From Flavobacterium sp. LC2016-12 (GTDB taxonomy: Bacteria; Bacteroidota; Bacteroidia; Flavobacteriales; Flavobacteriaceae): a stretch of DNA of 64,000 bases. Each line of letters opens with the position of its first letter. The stretch's first letter is position 1. The notes below the pieces were generated by a model. That model was not told the origin of the DNA and made no database searches. It saw only the letters and a program-made list of their open reading frames with translations. This document shows positions 27,835 to 36,124 of this stretch, one piece after another. The translations under genes and the position numbers were made by a program. The stretch lies in the NCBI RefSeq assembly GCF_015351595.1, contig NZ_JADKPT010000001.1, forward strand, positions 310,001 through 374,000, given 5' to 3'.

Positions 27835-29913
27835 CTAGAACTTTACCGTGTAAAAATCCATTTTAGACATTCTTCCATCTTTAGAGACAGCTCTAATTCC
27901 GTACTTATAATTGGTATTTATGGTAATAGTTGGATCTGAAAGACGTTTAACATTGCCGGTAACAACTTGAATTAATTGTAAAGGTTCTTTATCTGAGCCT
28001 TTGTAAATCTCAAAATTATCAGCATTCTTATCAGAATATTCCCATGATAAATCAATGGTATTGCTTACTTTATTAGGCTGGGCAAAGAAACCTTTTACAG
28101 AATTTAAAAGCGAAGATTTAGGAACAACCAAAGCAACTTCTGGCGAAGGATTAGATACTAAATTGCTCTCGTCTTTTGCAAAGATGGCATAGTGGTAAGT
28201 ATTCCCTTCTACGGTAGTTTTGTCCTGATATTTTTCTTCTTTATTTTTTGTTTCATAAAGTAATGACCAGTCGTTTTGATCATTTTCTTTTCTGTATAAT
28301 TGATGTATTGCCACGTCCTCACTTTGGCTGTTTATCCATTCGAGAAAAATGGATCCATCTATAATTTCGTAATTAGAAAAAATAGGTGAGGTAGGCGGAA
28401 CTACATCAGGTTTTTTTAGAATTAAAGGTTCAGAAAACGCAGACATATTGTAATGGGTGTCTACAGCGATAACTTTATAATATACCTTACTATTCAAACT
28501 TTTAATAACTACTTTGTCTTCATAATTATTTGGTTCGCTTGGACTTATTGTCAACTGACTGTATTCTTCATTAGGATTATACGCCTTATAGATACGATAG
28601 CCCATTACATCTTTTTCTTTGTTTGGTGTCCATTTTATTTTTACAACTCCTAAACTATCAATTACACCTTCAAGACCAATAGGTTTTGCAGGAGGTATTG
28701 AGTCAACAGGTTGTACTAACATTGGAAAGGATGATTTGTTACTTCCATTTTTTCCAATTGCTGTTAAAATGAAATAATTTGCAGCATTTAGCTTATTGTA
28801 TACAACGTTTCTGGCTTTTGAGGGAATATTTTTTATAACTGTAACATACTTATCATCATCATGATCTGAACGTTTAAGTTCAAAACTAGTGATCTCATCA
28901 TTGCCTTCTTCAGGAAATTCCCAAATCAGGTTAACAGTCTTTTCATCTTTAAATTCCTTAATTGTAAGATGCGGAACAAATTGTAGTATTGATTTTCCTT
29001 TTCCTGAGATTATTTCAGAATAAGGACCTAATTCTCCAAAAGAAGTAATACCCTGAATTCTATAACTATATTGTGCACTATTGGCAATAGAATCAGCGTA
29101 AAAGAATTTACTATTGTTCTCATTTTGCTGATTTAAACTAGTGTATGGTTTGTCTGTTACTCTTTTAAAGTTTTTTTTGTCTGTCGAACGTTCAACATAA
29201 TAACTTCCGTAAATATGAGATAGCATTTTATAATTCCAGCTCAACATAGCATTTTTATCCATAAAATGAGCCGTGAAATCCATTGGTTTTGGCAAAGGCT
29301 CATAATCTTTCAAGCCTATAAATATTCCGCCGTAATCAATGTGCATTTCTACTTCAGGAACATTTGACGAAACTCTGTACGCATATTTTTCATTTGTCTT
29401 TACCGTTTTATCTTCAAAACCTAATCCTGCTTTTTTTGCTATTTCAAAATCTTTATCGGCAGAGAATAATGCAAATGTGAATCTTTGTTCGTTTTCTTGA
29501 GAAAGGTTTACAATAGATTGGAGATTATCAGTGCCACCAACCTCAAAACTTTCGCCATAAATAGCTTGTGCAACAATTGCGGCATTATCATTTTCATCAA
29601 TTAATTTCTCCCATAATTCAACAGCTTCGGGTTTAGAAACTTGTGTCAGAACTATTTTTTCAGGTTTTGGAAGTGTTTTATTATCTCGTGTTACAGTATA
29701 TCTTTCAACCAAATAACCATACGTATTCAGCTTTTTCCAGGCAAGAGGATCGTTTACAGCCCATCGCAATAAGATTTTATCTTTTTGTACTCTGGCAATT
29801 ACCTCTATTCCAATCTTTTTATCAACTGGAATAGAATCTTTTGCTGCTTTTTCTTGTGCGTAACTAGCCTTAATTATTGTAAAAACAAGAATGATTAAAA
29901 ATTTAAGCTTCAT
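27835..29913 (-). CDS. Exported multi-domain fibronectin type III protein
   Basis: 692 aa, signal peptide MKLKFLIILVFTIIKASYAQ. From about residue 30 on it consists of FN3-like beta domains, shown by repeated patterns such as VKIKWTPNKEKDVMGYRIYKA, IFLEWINSQSEDVAIHQLYRK, NTIDLSWEYSDKNADNFEIYKG and YHYAIFAKD. Five to six domains fit the length. No catalytic motif and no T9SS tail are visible. The start is one base after the stop of the 1641-aa gene upstream, so the two are surely cotranscribed. FN3 arrays usually act as spacers or adhesion modules; here it probably belongs to the surface assembly encoded by the cluster. Confidence 0.78.
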   Translation of the reverse strand: MKLKFLIILVFTIIKASYAQEKAAKDSIPVDKKIGIEVIARVQKDKILLRWAVNDPLAWKKLNTYGYLVERYTVTRDNKTLPKPEKIVLTQVSKPEAVELWEKLIDENDNAAIVAQAIYGESFEVGGTDNLQSIVNLSQENEQRFTFALFSADKDFEIAKKAGLGFEDKTVKTNEKYAYRVSSNVPEVEMHIDYGGIFIGLKDYEPLPKPMDFTAHFMDKNAMLSWNYKMLSHIYGSYYVERSTDKKNFKRVTDKPYTSLNQQNENNSKFFYADSIANSAQYSYRIQGITSFGELGPYSEIISGKGKSILQFVPHLTIKEFKDEKTVNLIWEFPEEGNDEITSFELKRSDHDDDKYVTVIKNIPSKARNVVYNKLNAANYFILTAIGKNGSNKSSFPMLVQPVDSIPPAKPIGLEGVIDSLGVVKIKWTPNKEKDVMGYRIYKAYNPNEEYSQLTISPSEPNNYEDKVVIKSLNSKVYYKVIAVDTHYNMSAFSEPLILKKPDVVPPTSPIFSNYEIIDGSIFLEWINSQSEDVAIHQLYRKENDQNDWSLLYETKNKEEKYQDKTTVEGNTYHYAIFAKDESNLVSNPSPEVALVVPKSSLLNSVKGFFAQPNKVSNTIDLSWEYSDKNADNFEIYKGSDKEPLQLIQVVTGNVKRLSDPTITINTNYKYGIRAVSKDGRMSKMDFYTVKF

Positions 29914-29914
29914 G

Positions 29915-32900
29915 CTAATTTGTTTTATTGAATGTAAAAATTGAACTAGTACCTGCTTGTCCGCCAGGAAGTGTATAGTTTAATTTGATATTGTATTTTC
30001 CATCTTTAATCATTGGAAAACTTCCATTGATGATATAGTTGTATTTATCAATCATAGCCTGATTTTCACTGTTCAGATATTTATTGACTAATTTATATTG
30101 TAGCGCCAAAAAGTCTGTTTTATAATAGTAAGGCTGATTGTATCGATATGGTAGTCTTTCTTTTAGATAAGGATTTCCAGGATCATTTGTCAGGTACGAT
30201 TGATACCAAGTTAGAAGCTCAATTCCTTTTGTTGGAGGAAGCCCTAAAATAGTAGTATCTCTACTTAATGTTATACCTGCTTCTATTGGATAGACTTTAT
30301 ATAGCAGTGGATAAATATTATTTTTATAATAATCATCATCTAAAAGCGCTTCAACTTTTACCAACGGTATGTTCTGAGTTTTAGCGTTACCAACAATTTC
30401 GATTTCATCAAATGGCTCTGTAGATGCATTTTCTGCGTGCAAAGCATGAACATCAGAATAAATAATTTCGATATATGTGTTTTTCGCTTTTTTCGCTGTC
30501 ATTTTTTCCTGGAAAGTATTGTACTGGCTGGTATTAAAATTATATTGTAATAATTCAATATCGTCACCAGCCGTAATAGTTTCGTTTAACTGATTACTTT
30601 TTGTATCCACACTTACATCCTGATCTAAATTTTGTGTTGTATATGATTCAGACAAGTTTGCATTACCGTCAACCTTTTTTTGCAATGTTTTTAAAGAAAG
30701 ATTGTACGATTTAGACGTTTGCAGGGCCGGTATATCAACAATAACCTTTCTTTGAGAACTATCGTACGTTATAGCAGAAGAACCAGTTTTGTCTCCTGTT
30801 TTATAAAATGCTTTCTGAGATTGTCCGTCTTTTAATTCAAATAAGTAAGGTTGTCCTTGTTTTAAAACTACATATGCTTGTTTTGATTCGTTCTGATAAA
30901 CATACTTCTGATCAAAAACAGGGTAGGAGTAAGCAACGTTATTTACTGGAATATTGTTAGGAGCCACGCCAGTTGTAAAGTTTCTAGTTTCCGTTTCAAT
31001 AGCAATTTTTCCTTCATCATAAACCGTTTTCCAAACTCCATTTATTCTTTCCTGAAAACTTACTTTTACAGTTAGAGTTAAATTGGTAGTTGGAGGCAAT
31101 ATATCATAAGAATTAAAACTTACTAAGTCATTGTTCTGATTCCATGTCATTTGTCCCACAATTGGAACTCCATCCTTTTTAATTGTATATTCTTCCAGTT
31201 TAAGCATATAAGTTTTTATACCAGAATCTTCTTCAATATTGAAAGCTTTTTCTATAGGCATATTGAAACCAACTTGTGGAACAGTAAATACATCAACATC
31301 TTTAGCTCCCTCAGAAGGATTAATATCTGCAATAGATTTTAAGCCTCCCAACGGACTGTCAGTTATAAATTCGCATTCTTTTCCAAATTCTAGTTTAAAT
31401 CTAAAACTACCTTTAACGGCGCCTCCCAAAAGGTTAAAATATCCTCCAAGATATCCTCTTAGCCATACGGGATTTGGTAATTTGGCCTGAAGCAAAACAG
31501 CACCGCCCCCTTTTATAATCGAAATTTTCTTTCGAATCATAAAAAGTTTAATTTTTATACCTAATTCTCCTTGCAGATACGCATACGATTGACCATTTGC
31601 ATACCATCCGTTTATACCAATTTGACCTGAACCTTTACATTGCGCTTCACCATAATCTTTCACCATTATGTCAAAACCAAAACCAGCTTGGAAATTGGCA
31701 TAAAAGATTAAGAAAGTTAAATCACCAGTTTTAATACTAAAATCTGCTCCAAAAGCAAAACCTTTTCCTGCTGCAATGCTGTTTTCATCACGCATATAAT
31801 CTAACTTGGCAGCATCGAGACCTAATATTTCGGCAACAATATCGGGAGGAGGAGGGCTTCCCGGGATATCATCACCAATCATGAAGTAACCTCCAGTTTC
31901 GACCTCTATAGAGCCAATACCCATTTTTAGACCTAATCTGTCTGTAGGAGTTCCCATGTGGATATACCATTTATCTGGTGCAAAATGCAAGACTGCCCAA
32001 CCGGCTCTATTTTTGGAAGCTCTTCCTTTTATAACTCCCCCTGCAACTTCTACATATAAATCAAAACTTCCATGAAGCGTATGTGAAGTGAAATCATATT
32101 CAATAGCCGCATATGCATTAAATCCAGCCTTACCAGATACAGAATCAGGGTAAACTTGTTTCGATGCTTCAATCAGATTAGACTCTTTAATTTTATCAAG
32201 CGTACTTTTTACTAGTTTGCTCTCTGCTGTGACAATTTTTTCAAGATTCTTTTTAAGCCCATCTATAGGTACTTTAAATCCAAATTCCTGCATGACATGA
32301 CCTTCGCCATAAATACTAATCCTATTTATACCACCATTGTCATTAAATGCAATTTCAAAACCTGCTCCTCCCCAAAACGCTTCTGGTCTTGCAGCATTGG
32401 CAAATTGAATCATTGCTTTTATCCCCAAAGAAGAGGGCTCATCTGGAACATATTCTGCTCCAGAGGCTGTAAATGAAGAACTAAAACCAGCTTTCTTCAT
32501 ATTGTAATATGCTCCCCCGCCAAAACCTTTAATAACAAAGGCACTGCAAGGAATGTTTAGGTTATCAGCCATGGCATCAACGTACCAGTATCTAAAGTTG
32601 TCTTTTTTACCAAAAATTGCATTTGCTTCAACTTTTATACCACCTTTAAATTCTGCTTTTAGATTACCTTTAAAGCCTTTTCCATATACAGGATCATCAT
32701 CCATTATAATTATGCTTCCGGCAAATTTGGCTCCTCCTAGATCAGCATTAAGATCTATTCGTGCAAACTTCACATAATCGAATTTCCATTTTTGGATTCC
32801 GTCATTTTCATTGAATTTCCCGACGAGATCAAATTTGGTACGTCCTCCAAACTGATTTTTCATCAGATTAATAGACAGATCAAGCCTTAATGCAGCAGAA

Positions 32901-34840
32901 TTATCATCAGCAATCAGGGCTATTTCATGTATAGTAATTGGAAAATTAGCCACTTTTGAAGATCCCACTTCATCTCCATAATTATCTTTATAACCAAAGT
33001 AATCGGTTTTAAGAATGGGTGTAACAGTTTGAAGCTGTAGGTTTTGAAAAACTATTCCTTCAAATAATATGATTTTTTTAGTTTCGTCAGCTTCTGCAGT
33101 TGTTTTTTCTGTAGCCGTCTCTCCTTTTTCGGCAATTGTTTCTTTCTTTGGCTGTGGTATTGCCTTTCCTGTAATGGGATCTAGTGGTACTTCGTTGCCA
33201 TCTTTATCTATAGCTCCTTTTTGAACTTTGCCATCTGCGCTAGTTGTTTCGGTCCTATATCTAATACCGTTTGCGATGTCATCAGGATCAAAACTTTCAT
33301 TTAATATTCTTTTAATTTCAGTTCCGTCTACAGCCTCGCTTTTTTCTAAAATAGCAGTCTTGATCGTAAGATTCCCATTCAATAAAGCTTTTGGTAAAAA
33401 TTTACCTTCCTTAACTTTTAACTCAATATAAGACCCTTTTTCAATATTTGCAGTAGCCTTAAAAACAGAAAAGCATAAATTTTTAGCAATATCTGCTTTT
33501 AAAAGATATTCATGATCTACAGGGTTGATGATCGCATTATAATCCAACTCTACAATAGAACCATCCCTACATTTTGCTCCTGTGTTGGTTAAAGGAAGAA
33601 TAACAGATCCTCCGAATCCGCCTGAAACTAATGAATTTGCCTTAAATCCAAGATTGATGTTTTTTACTGAAAATGACCAGCCGCCAGCACTTCCTGATTT
33701 AATATCCAAAATATCTTTGGCCGAAAAAATACCGGAAACTCCCATTCCGTCAATAAGTAAATCAGTTGCAGCAAAAGTTACTCGTCTTTGACCCGTTTTT
33801 ATTTTAAACTCTTCAGGCAAAGTGATTTCTACACTTTTGGCATAGAAACCTCTCCATAAAGTTTCATTTCCTGGTATCAAGTAATCTTTTTGGTAATTGG
33901 AAGGCCAGACTATTTTTTCAGAATTTCTAATGTCACTTAAGTCGATCTTGGCATCCTTTACCTGGAAACATAATCCGGAAAAATTCGTAATTTGAAATTT
34001 AGGAATTGACAAGTCAACTAGAATGTCATTCCAATTGGTTGCTTTAGTAGAAATTTTACCTACGACTGAAGCATCTTTAATGATTACATTATTATCATCA
34101 ACAGGTACTATTATTTTTTTTGAAAACTGAACATCTGCACTGATAACAAGTTCTTTAAAACCATTACAATCAATAGTTACATACGTTTTATTTTCGATTT
34201 TACCGGTAGTCATATTCATACCGCCTTTCAAAATAAGTAAGGCTTTATCACCGAAAATTGGAATAGGAACGTCACCTAGCAGTACTAAATTAGTATCTCC
34301 AGTTAACCCTCCTTTATGTGATAGCTTAATATTATTGGCACCAAAAAATATTTCTTTTCGTTTACCAGTAGAATCAGCCTGTGGTATAATAATCCTAACG
34401 AAAGCGGTTAATTCTGTATATTTTGGAGTAAATTTTGCATTACTGATTCCGAGCATATATTGAACACCACCAATCGTTTTTTTGATTCCGAGTGGAAGCA
34501 TTGCTAATTTTCGTGTCTCCAGAACATCGGTAACATTACTATTTTTATCGATTTGTTCAAAAGTAGCTTTTGCTTGATTTAAATCAGCATTTGTTTCTTG
34601 TGCTACAGGGAAATTCTTTTTTAAAAATTCATTTGTAAACTCGCTCTCAGAAGATTGAGTATAGGTAAACGAATTAGGAGGAGGCGTAGGTGCTTTTACA
34701 GAAATAACCTTTTTAGTCGATAAAGGCTTTCTTGGCGAATTAATAGTGTCTTTAAAAGTATTAGAAAAACTATTAAAACTTACAAGGAATAAAACTAAAC
34801 TTAATGCAAAAAAGGATAACCTTGAATTATTTTTTTTCAA
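29915..34840 (-). CDS. Giant exported protein of unknown function, first gene of the toxin-like cluster (TTG start)
   Basis: 1641 aa. The only start that gives a signal peptide (MKKNNSRLSFFALSLVLFLVSFNSFS) is a TTG at 34838-34840; the next in-frame ATG comes far inside. After a Pro-rich stretch (KAPTPPPNSF) the protein is mostly beta-structured with many Gly-rich amphipathic segments (GFGGGAYYNMKKAGFSSSFTASGAEY, FGADFSIKTGDLTFLIFYANFQAGFGF), an acidic/Glu-rich linker about residue 560-600, and a C-terminal third with Ig-like features. I recognise no named family; such proteins are commonly left hypothetical in flavobacteria beside FN3/TANFOR genes. As cluster leader it may be a large envelope scaffold. 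Confidence 0.65.
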   Translation of the reverse strand: MKKNNSRLSFFALSLVLFLVSFNSFSNTFKDTINSPRKPLSTKKVISVKAPTPPPNSFTYTQSSESEFTNEFLKKNFPVAQETNADLNQAKATFEQIDKNSNVTDVLETRKLAMLPLGIKKTIGGVQYMLGISNAKFTPKYTELTAFVRIIIPQADSTGKRKEIFFGANNIKLSHKGGLTGDTNLVLLGDVPIPIFGDKALLILKGGMNMTTGKIENKTYVTIDCNGFKELVISADVQFSKKIIVPVDDNNVIIKDASVVGKISTKATNWNDILVDLSIPKFQITNFSGLCFQVKDAKIDLSDIRNSEKIVWPSNYQKDYLIPGNETLWRGFYAKSVEITLPEEFKIKTGQRRVTFAATDLLIDGMGVSGIFSAKDILDIKSGSAGGWSFSVKNINLGFKANSLVSGGFGGSVILPLTNTGAKCRDGSIVELDYNAIINPVDHEYLLKADIAKNLCFSVFKATANIEKGSYIELKVKEGKFLPKALLNGNLTIKTAILEKSEAVDGTEIKRILNESFDPDDIANGIRYRTETTSADGKVQKGAIDKDGNEVPLDPITGKAIPQPKKETIAEKGETATEKTTAEADETKKIILFEGIVFQNLQLQTVTPILKTDYFGYKDNYGDEVGSSKVANFPITIHEIALIADDNSAALRLDLSINLMKNQFGGRTKFDLVGKFNENDGIQKWKFDYVKFARIDLNADLGGAKFAGSIIIMDDDPVYGKGFKGNLKAEFKGGIKVEANAIFGKKDNFRYWYVDAMADNLNIPCSAFVIKGFGGGAYYNMKKAGFSSSFTASGAEYVPDEPSSLGIKAMIQFANAARPEAFWGGAGFEIAFNDNGGINRISIYGEGHVMQEFGFKVPIDGLKKNLEKIVTAESKLVKSTLDKIKESNLIEASKQVYPDSVSGKAGFNAYAAIEYDFTSHTLHGSFDLYVEVAGGVIKGRASKNRAGWAVLHFAPDKWYIHMGTPTDRLGLKMGIGSIEVETGGYFMIGDDIPGSPPPPDIVAEILGLDAAKLDYMRDENSIAAGKGFAFGADFSIKTGDLTFLIFYANFQAGFGFDIMVKDYGEAQCKGSGQIGINGWYANGQSYAYLQGELGIKIKLFMIRKKISIIKGGGAVLLQAKLPNPVWLRGYLGGYFNLLGGAVKGSFRFKLEFGKECEFITDSPLGGLKSIADINPSEGAKDVDVFTVPQVGFNMPIEKAFNIEEDSGIKTYMLKLEEYTIKKDGVPIVGQMTWNQNNDLVSFNSYDILPPTTNLTLTVKVSFQERINGVWKTVYDEGKIAIETETRNFTTGVAPNNIPVNNVAYSYPVFDQKYVYQNESKQAYVVLKQGQPYLFELKDGQSQKAFYKTGDKTGSSAITYDSSQRKVIVDIPALQTSKSYNLSLKTLQKKVDGNANLSESYTTQNLDQDVSVDTKSNQLNETITAGDDIELLQYNFNTSQYNTFQEKMTAKKAKNTYIEIIYSDVHALHAENASTEPFDEIEIVGNAKTQNIPLVKVEALLDDDYYKNNIYPLLYKVYPIEAGITLSRDTTILGLPPTKGIELLTWYQSYLTNDPGNPYLKERLPYRYNQPYYYKTDFLALQYKLVNKYLNSENQAMIDKYNYIINGSFPMIKDGKYNIKLNYTLPGGQAGTSSIFTFNKTN

Positions 34841-35084
34841 TTTATAGTAGGTTTGGTTGTTCTATTGTTTTGGAGCGTACGCAGATATGATTTTTAACAA
34901 ATAAGAACTACTTTTAAAAAAGCAACTTGGGGTGTCTAATTTGTTGAAAATCAATCTTTTTGAATTTTAATGTTTCTCTATATCATATTTTTTTAATTTG
35001 TTTAAAACGTAATAGACTATTAAATTTTTGCCAAATTTATATAATTTATAGGAGAAATCTTTACGGTTTTCCACATTATGTCAA
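34841..35084. other. Leader region of the toxin-like cluster
   Basis: About 245 bases of very AT-rich DNA between the cluster's first gene and the YebC terminator. Apart from one candidate -7 element (35032-35039) I see no gene or clear structure. Confidence 0.4.
35032..35039 (-). promoter_or_regulatory. Candidate -7 element for the toxin-like cluster
   Basis: TAAATTTG on the minus strand fits TAnnTTTG. It lies 190 bases upstream of the TTG start at 34840, implying a long 5' leader. No -33 TTTG is found at 19 bases, so this is a weak call. Confidence 0.35.
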
Positions 35085-35112
35085 AAAAAAACTCCAGAAG
35101 AATCTGGAGTTT
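35085..35112 (-). terminator. Terminator of the YebC gene
   Basis: Minus strand: 10-bp stem AAACTCCAGA / TCTGGAGTTT with a 4-base loop and a T run, 28 bases after the YebC stop. Confidence 0.85.
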
Positions 35113-35139
35113 GTATGAAATAAAAAAAATCTAAAAGAA

Positions 35140-35853
35140 CTATTCTTCTTTCATCGTATGATAAACGTTCATTACATCATCATCTTCTTCGATTTTCTCG
35201 ATTAATTTCTCAACATCAGCGATTTGTGATTCTGTTAATTCTTTAGTGATTTGCGGAATACGCTCAAAACCAGAAGATAAAATTTCAAGGCCTCTGTTTT
35301 CTAATTCTTTTTGCAAAGCTCCAAAGCTTCCAAAAGGAGCATAGATTAAGATTCCGTCTTCATCTTCAAAAACCTCTTCCGCACCAAAATCAATAAGTTC
35401 TAATTCTAATTCTTCAGGATCAAGATTTCCTTTTGCAATTCTAAAGTTACAAGTATGATCAAACATAAATTCAACAGAACCCTGAGTCCCCATAGTTCCG
35501 TTGCATTTGTTGAAATAACTACGAATGTTAGCTACAGTTCTGTTATTGTTGTCAGATGCTGTTTCAATTAAAATTGCAATTCCGTGAGGAGCATATCCTT
35601 CAAACAAAATTTCTTTATAGTTGGCAGTATCTTTATTACTAGCATTTTTTATCGCACGCTCCACATTGTCCTTAGGCATGTTGGCGGCTTTTGCATTTTG
35701 TATTACAGCTCTTAATCTAGAATTGGCATCTGGGTTAGGTCCGCCTTCTTTAACAGCCATAACAATATCTTTACCAATTCTGGTAAATGTTTTGGCCATT
35801 GCTGACCAACGTTTCATTTTTCTTCCTTTTCTAAATTCGAACGCTCTTCCCAT
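35140..35853 (-). CDS. YebC/PmpR-family protein
   Basis: 237 aa, the usual family length. Landmarks: GRAFEFRKGRKMKRWSAMAKTFTRIGKDI at the N-terminus, GGPNPDANSRLR, the MPKDNVERAIKNA helix and YEGYAPHG-like EILFEGYAPHGIAILIETASDNNNRT. Members act as transcriptional regulators or as translation factors relieving ribosome stalling at proline runs; both are described in the family, and the sequence alone does not separate them. The gene is monocistronic, with a good promoter (35878-35908) and terminator. Confidence 0.92.
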   Translation of the reverse strand: MGRAFEFRKGRKMKRWSAMAKTFTRIGKDIVMAVKEGGPNPDANSRLRAVIQNAKAANMPKDNVERAIKNASNKDTANYKEILFEGYAPHGIAILIETASDNNNRTVANIRSYFNKCNGTMGTQGSVEFMFDHTCNFRIAKGNLDPEELELELIDFGAEEVFEDEDGILIYAPFGSFGALQKELENRGLEILSSGFERIPQITKELTESQIADVEKLIEKIEEDDDVMNVYHTMKEE

Positions 35854-35877
35854 TTCTAATTTTTAGTTTTTGTGATG

Positions 35878-35908
35878 CAAAAATACGGTTATTCCTTATT
35901 TTTCCAAA
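35878..35908 (-). promoter_or_regulatory. Promoter of the YebC gene
   Basis: Minus strand TTTG (35905-35908), 19 bases, TATTTTTG (35878-35885): a full match to the Bacteroidota -33/-7 pattern, 25 bases before the ATG. Confidence 0.6.
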
Positions 35909-35983
35909 ATCAATCGTATTCTTTTTTAAATTATGTTCTTATGAAATTTTAACTGTGATTTTAAAAACATTCGTGTCGAATTT

Positions 35984-36091
35984 AACCGCAAGGTCCGCAA
36001 GGCTTTTACGCAAAGAACGCTATGAACAGCTTTGCGAACTTAATAAACATCTGCGAACGCAACGAAAAAAAACTTTGCGAACCTTGCGGTT
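35984..36091. repeat. Imperfect palindrome, AACCGCAAGG family
   Basis: Arms start with AACCGCAAGGT (35984-35994) and end with its exact complement ACCTTGCGGTT (36081-36091); similarity extends to about 22 bases per arm. Internal words gcaaag/gcgaac repeat. The same family recurs at 40579-40743 and, more loosely, at 43187-43254. A 73-codon plus-strand frame here is an artefact of the repeat. Confidence 0.7.
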
Positions 36092-36124
36092 AAAATCTAT
36101 GTTCAAAGCGAGACAACCTGAAAC

